Shown here: one piece after another, positions 35,464 through 47,108 of the stretch
Numbering within the stretch: the first letter of the stretch is position 1
Layout of the letters: the number at the start of each line of letters is the position of its first letter
NCBI RefSeq assembly: GCF_904849725.1
Contig: NC_058519.1
Coordinates: 108,922,881-108,986,880 of the forward strand
DNA length: 64,000 nucleotides
DNA from: Hordeum vulgare subsp. vulgare
Lineage: Eukaryota; Streptophyta; Magnoliopsida; Poales; Poaceae
Reading direction: 5' to 3'
The notes under the pieces: model-generated
Database searches by the model: none
What the model saw: the letters and a program-made list of their open reading frames with translations, nothing else
Told to the model about the DNA's origin: nothing
Translations under genes and position numbers: made by a program

Positions 35464-35566
35464 CTCCCTCCGTTCAGAAATACTTGTCGCAAGAATAGAT
35501 ATATCTAGATGTATTTTAGTTCAAGATACATTCATTTTTATAACAAGTAACTCCGGACGGAGGGAG
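35464..35566. mobile_element. Stowaway MITE
   Basis: A 103-bp element with ends ctccctccgttcagaa / ctccggacggagggag, flanked by TA at 35462-35463 and 35567-35568. Confidence 0.92.
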
Positions 35567-35568
35567 TA

Positions 35569-37307
35569 GTATATTCCAACCCACAATATAAATCACACTT
35601 TAATTGTTTATAGTTGAAAGGAATGACATTTGCCAGTTTACTTAGAAAAGCGCTTGTTCCTCAAAAAGATATATATGCCTGTCAGATTAGACCCTCTTTT
35701 TACCGCACATATATGATATATTTCAGAAAAAGATGAAATGTATTTGTGTAGATCGTCTCACTATGTACAGAATATGTAGAATTTTATTTGTAAGAGCTCG
35801 GAAATGCAACCATTAGATTTTTCCGAGTCCCCTTTGTGCAAATGCTAACAACAGCTATTCGCAAGAAAAATATGCTAACACGGCTAGTTATTCGGCCGAG
35901 ATATCTGTCCGTCGTCCATTGCATGGGCTGTATGTGCCTGTGCATTTTGGATCAATGCCAATGTATCATGTTCCTCCTCGCTCTTATGCATTCCAATACT
36001 CAATCACCAAGAGAGGTTATGCATTATTATCGCAAGTTGCATCACAGTCACATGACAGGGCATGTGGCTCTTAGAAGTTAGAACCATAATTTTTGGGGAA
36101 GCTAGCTAGGTTTGCAGAAATGTTCCTGGAATTATTCAGCAGCACATGTACTTTGCACGTACCATCAAGAAAATATTCCCGCGAGAAGGCGGCTTTATCT
36201 GGTTAATTTATTTGCTAGGAATCTAATCGGTTAATTTGTGGTTTCACTTTAATTTGCAGTTCATTCCCTGTTCTATAATTGTGACGTTCTTTGTATAGGC
36301 ACAATCGTACAATTCTGGTACGTGTATTGCTGTATTATTGCTAAGGCAGAAACAGCCTGAGGTGATCCAAGGAAATTATCCAGCCTGGACGCCAGCCGTG
36401 TATGCTTGCAAAGATTCACTCAGCTATACAGTTTTTTTTTTCTTTTAATATTGCTATATACGCTTGTGTGATTAAACCAGAGAAACAAAGTACACCGTAC
36501 AGCTCAGGGATGTGCAAACAAACGACTATATACGCCACTTTCTCGTTGTACATTGGTATGATTAAATGGGACAAAAAGGTACACCCTGCACCTCAGGTAT
36601 CTGCTATAAATATGAAAGTTCACTGTCATACGCTATATGATTAAATGGGACAACAAGTACACCGTACACCTCAGGAATGTACATACGAGGAGTATAATTG
36701 ACCAAGAACCAGATAAGGCACACGATGTATGAATGTATGATAGATTGAGAAAGTCCTTGCAGATACGTGCGCCCACATGTGATTCCTCAATTCACGTCAA
36801 GGCATTTTGCAAACATAATTTCGTACTTAATCCGTCTCGATGGCATAGGGTATGTGCATAGTTGTAAATCATCAATTTAACTAGCTAGATATGTATTACA
36901 TGTAACCAAAAAAAATATAGAAACTACATTCACATATGTATCCAATGCTATGATTTTGATGACATATACCTCATTTTTAGTTAGGCAATTTCATAGCCTA
37001 GAACAACGTGCATGTCCTATGCATCGAGATAGAGGAAGTACAATATTTTGTTCATCTTTCCTATCTGTTTCACCGTCCAAGTGAGCTAATTTGGTGCATG
37101 AAACTTGATATGTGGTCAAATTGTGGTCTACGAAAATTACGCAAAAAAGAGCCGAAGACATCGACAAACATCATTTTGCAGTGCACATATACCGACAGCG
37201 CATTTGAAATTAGAGGAATGCGTGAGTTTTTAAAAATGTGTTGTCCGAGCCAAAGTTTTTAAAAATGTGTTGTCCAAGCCAAATGTAATTTCGACCAGGA
37301 TAAAGGA
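35569..37307. other. AT-rich intergenic sequence
   Basis: No gene is supported. ORFs here are at most 84 codons and have no recognisable features. The stretch includes the diverged tandem repeat at 36470-36681. Confidence 0.55.
36470..36681. repeat. three diverged tandem copies
   Basis: Copies begin at about 36470, 36560 and 36639 (spacing 90 and 79). Each reads gattaaa, then gggac or a variant, then gtacaccgtacacctcagg or a close variant, then atgt/tat. Part of the upstream word tatacgc also recurs. Confidence 0.75.
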
Positions 37308-37310
37308 TGA

Positions 37311-39840
37311 AAGCAACTCCAACCGCGCGACCCATTTCGTCCACGCATATCCGTTTGGATCGTCGTGGACATAAAACGTAACCCAACGTGCCAATTCAAA
37401 CGGACGCATGTCCGTTTTTGTTCGACCGCGACCCACTTGAGGTTCAAATTTGGACCGGATTTGCATCGGCGCGGACAGACGGGCGCGTGACGCCCACCCT
37501 TCTCCTCCCCCTCGCCCTCCCGTCGGTGGCACAGCGCCACCATTTACCTTCAATCTCCTAAAAAAATCCCGCCCACTCGTGTGCCTGTCATGGACAACGG
37601 CGCGCCGACCCTCGCCGCCGCCGCCGGCCTCACCTCCGCCAGTCCTGTCTCTGCCAAGGGTAGACTCAAGGGCCGGCAACGACCAGGAAGAAGAGGGTTC
37701 AGACGCCCGAGGAGCGCCCCGTCCAATCAGTGAGGAGGGAGCACCGCTGGCATGAGCAAGAGGCCAGGCGGGATGGCGCGGCCGCGTCCACCATCGCCGT
37801 CACCGTAGATCGGGAGGCCGAAGCCGCAAAGAACCACTGGCTCATCGTTACCGCCACGAGGCAGACCCTGCTGATGCTAGGGTTGAACCCAGGCCAGCAC
37901 GGCCTCATCGTTGCGACTGTGTCTGCGGAGAGCACCGGCTCATCGTTGTAGCTGTCGCCGCACATGTCCACTTCGCCGCAGGGGCAAGGCTTAGAATGGC
38001 ATCACCCGCAAACCTCCCAGTTGTCCGACTCTACGAGCTCCGGTTTGCTGGAGTGAGTGTGGTCGTGTCTGCCACGCGAGCGCCTGGGGCCATAGATCTC
38101 AACGCGATGCCTATAGGGGGTGGATCGTTCTCCGGGGTGCGCATAAACGGCCTCACAAGCTCCCAGCTGACGCCCTGGGGAACGCCCGCATCCTATTTTA
38201 CAGAATGCCATCTCCAAAAGACGAGGCCAACTGCGTGTTCATGGAGAGCCTCACCTACGAAGGTGGTGACGGTGGCATTCCCTTCGATCCCGACCAGACG
38301 CAAAGCTAGGGTGTCCACATCCCTTTCATGGACGGGCACGATGACATTGGGTAGCCGTTTGGTGAAGACATGGCCGACCCCCTCATGGCGGACCAACTCG
38401 GCTTGGACAGCTCTTTCCCGCTTGGTCACGAGTTTCCAGAACACTATGGCCTTAACGAAGCGGATGATGAAGTGGACATAGATGGAGAGCCATTGTTCGA
38501 TGAGCTCCCCGCCCAAGGCAATGCAAAGAAGAAGGGGAAGAGCAAACGGACCAAAGCATACACACAAAATGAGGACAATCTCCTTTGTGAATGTTGGAGA
38601 GACATTGGCCAAGACCCCAAGATAGGCTCCGAGCAAAAGGCTTCGGGATTTTGGGTAAGAGTGCATCACGAGTTTTAGGAGTGCAAGAAGTTCAAGCCAT
38701 ACCAAATGGAGACTAATCGTGGATGGGTCTTGCTCAACAAAAGTTGGAGGGTGATACAACAAGAGTGTGACAAGTTTTATTCCACCCTTGAGAGCATCGA
38801 GGCCCATCCCGTGAGTGACATTGGCATGAAAGACATGGTATGACCGACGTACTTGCTTATTTGATTGTCCCTTAGCTTGCTCGTCCACTTGTCCACTCTT
38901 ACATAAATGTTGCTTGCCCACTTGTCCATTTGCAGGTCTTCCAAGCTTTGGAAGCATTCAACATCCATTATGGGGGCAAGTCTTTCAACCTCACTCATTG
39001 TTGGATGATCATCAATGGCGAAGAAAAGTTCAAAGCCCAATACGCCACCATCAAGGCGCCGGGGGGGGGGGGGTTGTACCCGTTGAAGACCATGGTGAGG
39101 GAAGACGCTGCTGCTGCGAGGGAAGACCAACTCCGAGAAATAGGACAAGCATGAGGCGGCGTCCCTTGCCTTGTTGGCTACTTTGCAAGGCATGATCACC
39201 AACAAGGATTCAAGAGAGAAGAAGCGCCACCAAGACAAGAAGGAGCAAATTAAGCCTTCATGGACATACAAAACAAGAAGCTCGCGTTGAAGGTGGAGAA
39301 GCAAGCAAAGATGCTAGAGATCGAGCCCATCAAAGCGGCCACAAGAGCAAGAGAAGTCCGGCTTGCTTGCATGATGAAGGGAGTCGAGATCATAAACGGG
39401 GACTTGAGAGCACGGTCGCTCCAAGGAAGCGGTCTTGGTTCGAGAAGATGCATGACGACATGCTCAACCTCGATGACGAGTGATCCGTGTCGTGGTGTGC
39501 GGGCATGATAACCACGAACAAGATGACGTGGTAGAACCACATCCTCATTTTATATGCTGACATTTGGGTCGACCTGCTCGCAAGTTTGCCCAGCTTGAAA
39601 ACTGCGTATTTTTTATAGGCTGACATATGTATGTTAGCCGCTCGCAAATCACCGGCGTGAACTCTTGGCGTTGACATGATTTGTGGTTGCGAGCCTTTTT
39701 TTCAAAAAATGTTAAGCCCGGATAAAAATGGATCGGCACATTGGATGCACGACCTTACAGCAGGGTCGGACACGCCGACCCAAATGAACAAAAGACGGAC
39801 AAAGCGAATGTCTGTTTGGGTCACGCGGTTGGAGTTGCTC
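37311..39840 (+). mobile_element. PIF/Harbinger-like DNA transposon carrying only ORF1
   Basis: Terminal inverted repeats are agcaactccaaccgcgcgac (left) and gtcacgcggttggagttgct (right, complementary), about 22 bases with one or two mismatches. They are flanked by tga on both sides (37308-37310 and 39841-39843). Subterminal words such as aaacggacgcatgtccg are typical. Inside is a decayed ORF1 (Myb/SANT-like plus NAM-associated domain) and no DDE transposase, so it is non-autonomous. Confidence 0.8.
37996..39483 (+). pseudogene. ORF1 of Harbinger-like element: Myb/SANT-like and NAM-associated protein
   Basis: Recognisable pieces in order are IDLNAMPIGGG (about 38092), a stop-broken linker, and MADPLMADQLGLDSSFPLG (38370). 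The Myb/SANT-like core follows (KRTKAYTQNEDNLLCECW, about 38545-38605, then GSEQKASGFW). After a 98-bp intron with gt/ag ends (38838-38935) comes FQALEAFNIHYGGKSF, then FNLTHCWMIINGEEKF. The C-terminal helical region (NKKLALKVEKQAKMLEIE, 39265) runs to a likely stop at 39483. Frameshifts and stops break it, including one at about 38308 and one near 38676, and a run of about 12 G at 39060. Such ORF1 proteins bind DNA and help the separate transposase. The start is uncertain. Confidence 0.75.
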
Positions 39841-39843
39841 TGA

Positions 39844-42166
39844 GGCTGTGCTTTGGTGGGTGGCGGGTGACAAGTTTGAGTTCTTTAATACCGTGAGAAT
39901 AGACTAGTTGCTCCCGACATGGAAGTGTCCTTCTCAGCTGAAGTTCATATGAGCTCAGTGTAAACTGTAAAATCCGAAGAAAAAAGATGACCTTTTTGTG
40001 TGGTAGACATTGATAAATGTTATGAATGTTTGCAAAATTTCATCATAAAATGACATTCATGAAAGTTGTGGCAAAAATAACATGTAAACACCATGTGATT
40101 TTGAAAATAATATATTTGGAGCATCATTTTTTTTTTGCATTGCCTTTCACGAATGTTCTTTCATGATGAAATTTTGCAAGCAATCAAAGCATTTATCGAT
40201 GCTTTCTACTAAAAATTATGTTTTCTCAATCGTTTCCTTTTTTTGATTTTACTGTTCTTCCCTTAATTAATGCGATGATTTGTGTCCCGACCAACCGTTT
40301 TGTTAACCTCTATCAATTAATGCAATGAGGCAAAGTTTAAGTTGCTCCATCCGGTTCAAAGATGAATCAAACCGTCATAACCGGAACCGTTACGGAGATG
40401 GAATCAAGCTATCAGATAGTGTAGATAGTGTAGATAACTTCTTCTTCTCCCTGTCAATGATGCGTTCAGTGACCCCTGCATGGGCATGTGCCCGTACAGA
40501 CGATGCACCGATCTCTATCTCCATCTCCATCTCCATCTAGCAATGGGTTGCCCCGGTTGGTGCGCCAGAGATAAGGCTTGGGAATTGCGAGGGAGCAGTT
40601 CCACGTGCGCGCCACATCCCACGTGGTTTCCTGCCCTGTGCGCCACCATGGATCGTCGGGCTGGAGGAATCTCCCCGGAACCTGGCCCGGCAACAGCAAT
40701 CAGGAAAGCCGCCTGTGTTTCCCCGTCGACTCCTCCACCGCGCTGGCCGGCATCTCTCCGCCCACAGCGGAACTTCTGCACCTCGTCTCTTCTCCTCTCA
40801 CGATAGCGTCTGCACTGCATGCATCTTCCACGTAAATTAGGCGAAAGGGGAGTGCACATGACATGTCCCGGGGCGCATCACCGGCCGGCGGGCGTCGTGG
40901 CTCCATCGGTCGATCGGCATGGGACAGCACGTCTGCATGTGCGCTTTGCCCCCGCCACTAACAACCATCGGCAGCTAGCGACCTAGCGCTAGCTTTGCTG
41001 CTAGCCTGCGGGGGTGCCCGTAAACTTGCCCTTCTGATCACGACGGCTCAGTGCATGATACGAACCCATTAATATGGCTAAACGAGCCCGAACAAACGAG
41101 CCGCGCTGCCGCCTCCCGCCATGTGGGATGTGGTGCCACGCGGGCCCACGCGCCGTGCATGCATGCATGCATGCAGGGTTCGGCTTCGAGACATCGACCG
41201 GTGAGATCGATGGGGGTCGGGTTGTACCACTTGTACGTGTAGCGCGTGGGAGCATTCGTACGTTCGCCGTTGCTGTGCATGTATGCATGGCACAAGTGGT
41301 GCTGTCATGGCACTACTGGTGGCTGCGGCCTGCGGGGCTGCGATCGAGATCGTACACTGTCATGGCACTACTGGTGGCTGCCGGCCTGCCGATGCGCCGA
41401 GAATCGCCGATAGGTCGATGGGTTGGAGGAGTACACTGCTTTTTGAGGACCAATGGAGGGTTGCCGACTAATAAGCACGGTGATTAATTGTCATTGCAAC
41501 AAAAAATGCCACTAGATCTACTGGTCATTTTTACGGACTGATGTGGTAGATTAAGGAGCAATGCTAGATTCACGGGCAATACTGTGTTTAAAAAAAAAGC
41601 TTGTTTGGTTGGGAAAGGGGAAAACCATTTGATTGGAACATGTATCCTGCCAGGACGAGGCATGAAAGCTGAGGCCAAAACATGCTACGACATCTATAGC
41701 TAGCAAAGCTTTTTCTAGACAGCAGACAGGGGGTTCGCTCTCCTCCTGGGTGTGGGTGTAGGGCGCAGACATGTGGGCCCCGTCCGTCCCAACAGGAGCG
41801 AGAGGTGTGTGGCTCGGCCGGCCCCACATGCCATGAGTAGGCTGGTCCGTTAAGATCTACGAGTACGTAGATGGCAATCAGTAGCCTAAACCAGCAAGAT
41901 GGACTGACTAGCTTACCTAGCTCAGCTGGAAAATCATTGAGCTGCGGGCTTTCCTCATGCCCAACAGCAGCCGATCGAGAGCAGTAATAATGATGCTGTC
42001 CTTCGGTAATAACACGCCGATTTGACAGTGCGTATGTACATCCTACACAAAATGCGCGTGGACTAATTAAAATGCTTATCAGATTACACCATGGTTACAT
42101 CCTCAGTGCAGCTGTAGTTACCGACCCATGTCCATTTGAATGTGCCGAACAGATTAGGCTGATGGG
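39844..42166. other. intergenic sequence between Harbinger-like and copia elements
   Basis: No gene is supported. It contains an imperfect foldback (40003-40209), a ctccat run (about 40515-40538) and a catg run (about 41157-41173). ORFs up to 137 codons at 40480-41490 overlap on both strands in GC-rich sequence and show no domain. Confidence 0.55.
40003..40209. repeat. imperfect foldback (MITE-like)
   Basis: The left arm 40003-40047 (gtagacattgataaatg...) is complementary to the right arm 40162-40209 (...catttatcgatgctttctac) over about 45 bases with several mismatches. A roughly 114-bp spacer separates them. Weak extension of the arms outward is possible. No clear target duplication was found. 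Confidence 0.65.
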
Positions 42167-42282
42167 AAATTTGTTAGGTTGATCTCTTCCATGTGGGCCC
42201 AACGGTCCACCGGGCCCTTGATCCATGCGTCCTGATCGGGGGCGTCCAACCCGTTATGGTTGGTGGGCCCCTGTGACATACG

Positions 42283-42292
42283 CTATAAATAA
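42283..42292 (+). promoter_or_regulatory. LTR TATA box
   Basis: The motif ctataaataa is conserved at the same place in the 3' LTR (61834-61843). Confidence 0.6.
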
Positions 42293-42368
42293 AGAGGTAG
42301 GGGCCGGGGCGCATGGTACGAGGTTCACCGCGTCGCCAGACTCCCCACCAAAATCCCCTTCCGATCTA

Positions 42369-42528
42369 CTCCCTCCGTTCCTAAATATAAGTCTTTTAAG
42401 CGATTTCACTATGTGTCTACATACGGAGCAAAATGATTGAATGTACACTCTAAAGTATGTCTATATACATCCGTATGTAGTCCACTAGTGAAATCTCTAC
42501 AAAGACTTATATTTAGGAACGGAGGGAG
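42369..42528. mobile_element. Stowaway MITE in copia 5' LTR
   Basis: A 160-bp element with ends ctccctccgttcctaaat / atttaggaacggagggag, flanked by TA (42367-42368 and 42529-42530). The homologous site in the 3' LTR (about 61918) is empty. Confidence 0.95.
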
Positions 42529-42703
42529 TAGGGTTTAGCGCAGTGCTCACGGGAAGCATCACCTTCGTCTACACCCTTCTCTCGCGTCACTGACAACTCC
42601 ACCGCACCGATGGCCGGCGCTGGGAGTTCATCCGGCTCGGGACTAGGTAAGTCCAAGATTGAACCGGATACATCTATGCCTAGTAGATCCACGGCTTCAA
42701 CAT

Positions 42704-42718
42704 TGGTATCAGGAGCCA
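42704..42718 (+). other. primer-binding site (tRNA-Met type)
   Basis: TGGTATCAGGAGCCA begins two bases after the 5' LTR end. Confidence 0.88.
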
Positions 42719-44315
42719 CTAGGCAAAGATTCATTCGGTTGAAAGACACAAAGCAAACCCCTTCCCCATGAACCCAAAAGGGTAAAAGCTTCACCGGAGC
42801 CCTCTCCGGCAAAGAGTGCCGCTTCGGCCGCGCCTGTTCCTCTCGATCCCCACACGCATCGGCAAGCCGAGGTGTGGGGAAGAAGAACTTACCTCTTCGG
42901 AGGCAAAGATCGGATATCATCAGATCCAAAAGACAAACAAAAGGCAAAAGAAAGATGAAAATGAGATCGGATCCCATCAGATCCAAAAAGACAAACAAAA
43001 GGCAAAGGGCACCACCACCGAACCGTTTGACGACGGCGCGTTCACCCTAGAGGTGCTCGCGCGGCCAGCTAAGGGGACGGAGGTGGCGCCGTAGAGTCAC
43101 CCATCCTTCCTTCTCGGTTGTGGTGGTAAAGGGTAAGCAAAAAATCGGCCACAGAGAACCACCGCGCGGCGTGGGACCCTTCGGTCACCACCGCCAGCGG
43201 CAAGAACCTCCACGGGAAGGGGGGAGCAACGCGAGAGGTGCGACGCGGGGCTCAGGGACCTGCTCGGCGGGGCATGCATGCCACCGACGCGAGGGAAGGC
43301 CACAGCCACCGCGGAGCGCAAAGGGAAGGGAACGGCCGCAGGCCACGAAGAGGAGCGGCACCAGCTCCTCCCCTCCAAAGCACCTCGCGGGAGGTAGGAT
43401 AGAGGGCGCGCTCGGCAGGAGAGATGGACCTCACCGTCGACGCCTGGCTCCATTCCTGGCCACGGGATGCTTGGGAGAGAAGGGGCCGGCGCCGAGAGGA
43501 GAGCCGCCGCTCGAGAGAAAGAAGGGGAAAATGAGGCTCGGTTTCGGCCTCTGTGGCTAAGCCGACTCCCTTTTGTTCGCCCGATCTGGGTGGAGAGTCG
43601 TTGGATTGCCTCCAACGGCCACGATCGCCCCAGGGCAAAACCCTAAGCGGTGCAGGCCACCTCGGGCCGGAAGGAAGAAGGGCCGGCCTAGGCCGAGCCG
43701 TGGCAGGCCGAAGTGGCGCGCTCGGCCGCCAGGAGGGGCGATGGGCTTTCGGGGCAACAAAGGGTAAAAAAACCCAGGCCGGTGGGAGGAATCCCACGCC
43801 CGGCCCAATTTTCTGTTTTAAAGGACCTTTTATTTCTGTCCTTTTTTATGACAGATTTAAAATAGTTTTTTCTAGGCATTTTTCCTACGAAAACATGTTT
43901 AGAAAAATAGAAATTAAAATGTTCAAAGTTTCTGTAATTTTATACAGAATTGTTATATTATTTTTCTCTAAAGAAAAGTAAAATGATTTTTGAGAATAAA
44001 ATAGCTTTCTCAGAAAAGGAAAAGTTCATGAATTTTATAAAAGCATTAATAAAGTTCATGAATTTTATTTTAAATGTCAGAATTAATTTTCTACAAAGTT
44101 AAGGGCATATGATTTTTTATTTCACGTTTTCCGCTGCTAAAAGCAATATGGAATATGATCATGTTGTTATTCTGACCGACGTTGTTTAATCACACGGTCA
44201 TGTTGCATATTGCAAAAGGATGCTTTTATTTCTAACATTTGCATGGACAATTGTATGCTTATTTTAACCAACGTTATTTAATGCATATTATTTTCATACT
44301 GATTTAGTTCATCTG
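42719..44315 (+). other. copia leader, GC-rich then AT-rich
   Basis: A long untranslated region lies between PBS and gag. Two copies of a unit containing cagatccaaaaagacaaac begin at about 42907 and 42964 (period 57). About 43010-43800 is strongly GC-rich and open in several frames on both strands, with ORFs up to 181 codons but no recognisable domain. About 43815-44300 is AT-rich. Confidence 0.65.
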
Positions 44316-45133
44316 GTGATTATAGGTGGTTTCCATCTGATGAGCTGCCTCAAGGAAATTCCGACACTCAGAGGGGACAACTACTCTGAGTGGAGGAAAA
44401 AGGTGGACATGGCTCTCTGCATTGCAGAGGTGGACTGGGTTCTGGAGGAACCACAGCCAGCTGCACCTGCAGAACCAGTCAGAGAGGCTGACGAGGATGA
44501 TGAGAGCTGGGACAAAAAGCAATCAAATTATGAAAAAGAGGTGATGCCCCACTCCATCCGCAACAGGCTATGGTTAAATGCCAACAAAAAATGTTTGGCG
44601 TTTATAAAGAACACCATTGAGACCACCATCGTGGGCTCAATTGCTGAATGCCCTATGGCACAAGAAATGCTTAACAAGATAAAGAGTCAGTTTACTGGCT
44701 CTTCTAAGACGTATGCCACCCAGTTGATCAAACAACCGGTGACAGAGAGCTACCATGGTGGTGGCCATGGCATAAGGGAGCACATCCTTCGGATGAGCCA
44801 CACGGCAGCTAAGCTCAAACCTATGGATGCGGATCTGGAGATCAAACCAGCTCTCCTTGTCCACCTGGTCATGGCTTCGTTGCCTAAGGAGTTCGAGACC
44901 TTTGTAGTCAACTACAACATGTAGCCCGAGACTTGGGATATTGAAAAGGTCATCACAATGTGCTCACAAGAGGAGGAGAGGATTAAGGCTTCACATGGTG
45001 GCTCTCTTAACTATGTGAAGGAAAAGAAGAAGGGTTTTCCGCCCAACAAAGGTTCCCCCTCCAAGCCACAGGGCAATGGCAATGACAATGGCAAAGCTCC
45101 TATCCATTATCAGCATAAGCCCATTCCAGTAGA
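44316..45133 (+). pseudogene. copia gag, N-terminal part, cut by the CACTA insertion
   Basis: The frame runs from the ATG at 44316 (a better start may be MSCLKEIP at about 44340) through a copia gag (UBN2-type) domain. LRGDNYSEWRKKVDMAL lies near residue 20, and ATQLIKQPVTESYHGG and LVMASLPKEFETFVVNYNM follow. An in-frame TAG at 44922-44924 interrupts it, in a context that fits CAG to TAG. The frame then continues (MCSQEEERIKASHGG) to the CACTA boundary at 45134. The zinc knuckle that should follow is found on the far side at about 58375. Gag packages the element RNA; this copy is disabled by the stop and the insertion. Confidence 0.88.
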
Positions 45134-45330
45134 CACTAGTGGGGACGGGGCCTTTAGCCCCGGCCCGTAAGGGGCTTTAGTCCCGGTTCACCAACCGGGA
45201 CTAAAGGCCTAACCTTTAGACCCGGCCCTGTTACAAGCCAGGACTAAAGGTGCTCCACGTGGGCGCCTCGTAGCGCCCCAGGGGCAGGACCTTTAGTCCC
45301 GGTTCGTTACACGGGCCGGGACTAAAGAGT
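45134..45330. repeat. CACTA left (3') terminal and subterminal repeats
   Basis: CACTAGTGGGGACGGGGCC is followed by alternating tttagtcccggtt and aaccgggactaaag units forming short hairpins. Bases 45331-45563 are the 3' flank of the protease gene and show no further feature. Confidence 0.88.
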
Positions 45331-46267
45331 TTCAGATTTTGCTTATTTTTGGGTTTTTTTGAATGAAATTATTTTTGGGTTTTAGGGTTTAGGTGTTCGG
45401 GGATTAACGTGATGCCTCGTTTGGTGTTCGGGAATTAGTTTTCATATAATTTAAATAGAAATAATTATGCATATATATATAAGGTTAACTTATCTTACAA
45501 GCGAGCATATATATACAATTATATGGAGATCTGAATTATCGGGACTAGAGCCCGTCTATTCGATTACATGGACGAACATCGGTAATGGCCCCTAGTTACA
45601 CTAAATCGTCCTTTGTCATCTATAGCTTCCGTCGTGAGAAAGGTCGCAAGCTCCTCTGCAACAGCAATCGCGCATTGCTCTGGTAGGACCTTCGTCGTCA
45701 TGGCCGTGTGCTATATAAGAAGAGGAGATGAATATGAATATCAATCATGATAACAAAGAATGACGGGTAAAAATAGAGGTGTGAATGTTCATTGCTTACG
45801 TCGAATCTGTGATCCTTGTGCTTAGAGGTAAACGTGCGAATGGTCTCGCAAACATAGTATCCGCATAGATGCGTCCCGCGTGGCTGCTGGTCGCACTTTA
45901 CGAGAATAGAATATATATAATCAGAATAATAATCTAGCATCATAAATGTATTGAAAATAGAAGTATATCATACTACTACTTACCTGAGCCGCTCTAAAGG
46001 TCAGCTTCTCAGGCTCGATACTGGGAGTCACGCACTTGAACCGCTTCCAAACCCTGCCCGACAAGGATAATGATTTGCTAAGTTTCACTAATTGATATAT
46101 CAGAAAATCATCGAAAGAGACCGATAGAGCGCAAGAATGATTGAAATTACCCTTGGAGCATGTCCTGCAGGCTTTGGAACTGTTCCAAGGGTCTCGATAA
46201 TGGGTCGAAGGCATCAACTCTTCCCTTATCAATTTGAATGTCCAACAGAATCCAATGGAAGCTGCAC

Positions 46268-46269
<2 letters not shown>

Positions 46270-46303
<34 letters not shown>
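46270..46303. repeat. (TA)n microsatellite
   Basis: A run of about 17 TA units lies in the intron between 46262 and 46365 of the protease gene. Confidence 0.95.
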
Positions 46304-46307
<4 letters not shown>

Positions 46308-47108
46308 CAGTAACTTATCAATTACACTTATAAGTGAATGGACACAACAGAGTAAAGACCCTCACCTGAAGTTGTATGAAAATAGTATGTGGTCACAGAA
46401 ATTTTGATCTGTTAGAAACCTTAGAAGGTTTTCCTCCGTCTCCTTGGGATAATCAGTTAGCGTCACTGTATGTATTTTATCTGGGTCAATAAACCCAATA
46501 TTTAGGATGTTCTTACTTTTACAATCCAGAATCTTCATTCTGCATAATAGAGTACAAGTTATATATAGACAATGAATTGAAATAACTAAACAAGTTATAT
46601 GTAGACAACGAATTGAAAAACTTACAGACAATAGCAACTCATAAGCGATTTGTCGAGGGCGTCGCCATTGTACATCTGGAAGAGTTCATCAAAGTCGATA
46701 TGGGTTTCTTCAGGGCGGCCGTAGTACTCCCATGGGACACTCAGCACGATCATCGTTCTCCCATTCTTTGATTCACTTAAGTACCATTGATGCAAGTAAC
46801 GCATATTTGTTGGGAGATCATCTTTGCTGACCAAAGGCTCACTCATGACAAACTGTGGCTTAGGGGCTACCACAGCCTTGGGTATCCTGTCGTCTTGGGA
46901 AGCCAGCAAATCTTCAACCGAGACACCACATTCAGCCGCCAACTCCTTTGCTATTTCAAAAGCTAGCCCCTGCACCGGAGGGGGAACATTCTCGGTTAAC
47001 ACCTTGAGGGGTGGGATCGACTGTTTGGCCTGTTGTCCAAGCTGAGGAACGTCTGATTTTTTCTTTCTTGTAGTTGAACTTGATTTGCTCGCACTTGCAC
47101 TTGCACGT

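Larger units (their letters stand above)
42172..42702 (+). repeat. copia 5' LTR (with MITE)
   Basis: It matches the 3' LTR at 61723-62091 along its full length except for a MITE plus duplicated TA. A TATA-like ctataaataa lies at 42283-42292. Confidence 0.93.

Noticed and set aside
36470..36681. Possible CRISPR-like array
   Set aside because: Copies are diverged, only three, with unequal spacing, in a plant genome; a relic tandem repeat explains it.
38193..38957. 254-codon minus-strand ORF in the Harbinger-like element
   Set aside because: It is antisense to the recognisable ORF1 on the plus strand and has no domain of its own.
43097..43797. Overlapping 142-181-codon ORFs on both strands in the copia leader
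   Set aside because: GC-rich sequence is open by chance in several frames; no domain, no conserved start, position within an untranslated leader.
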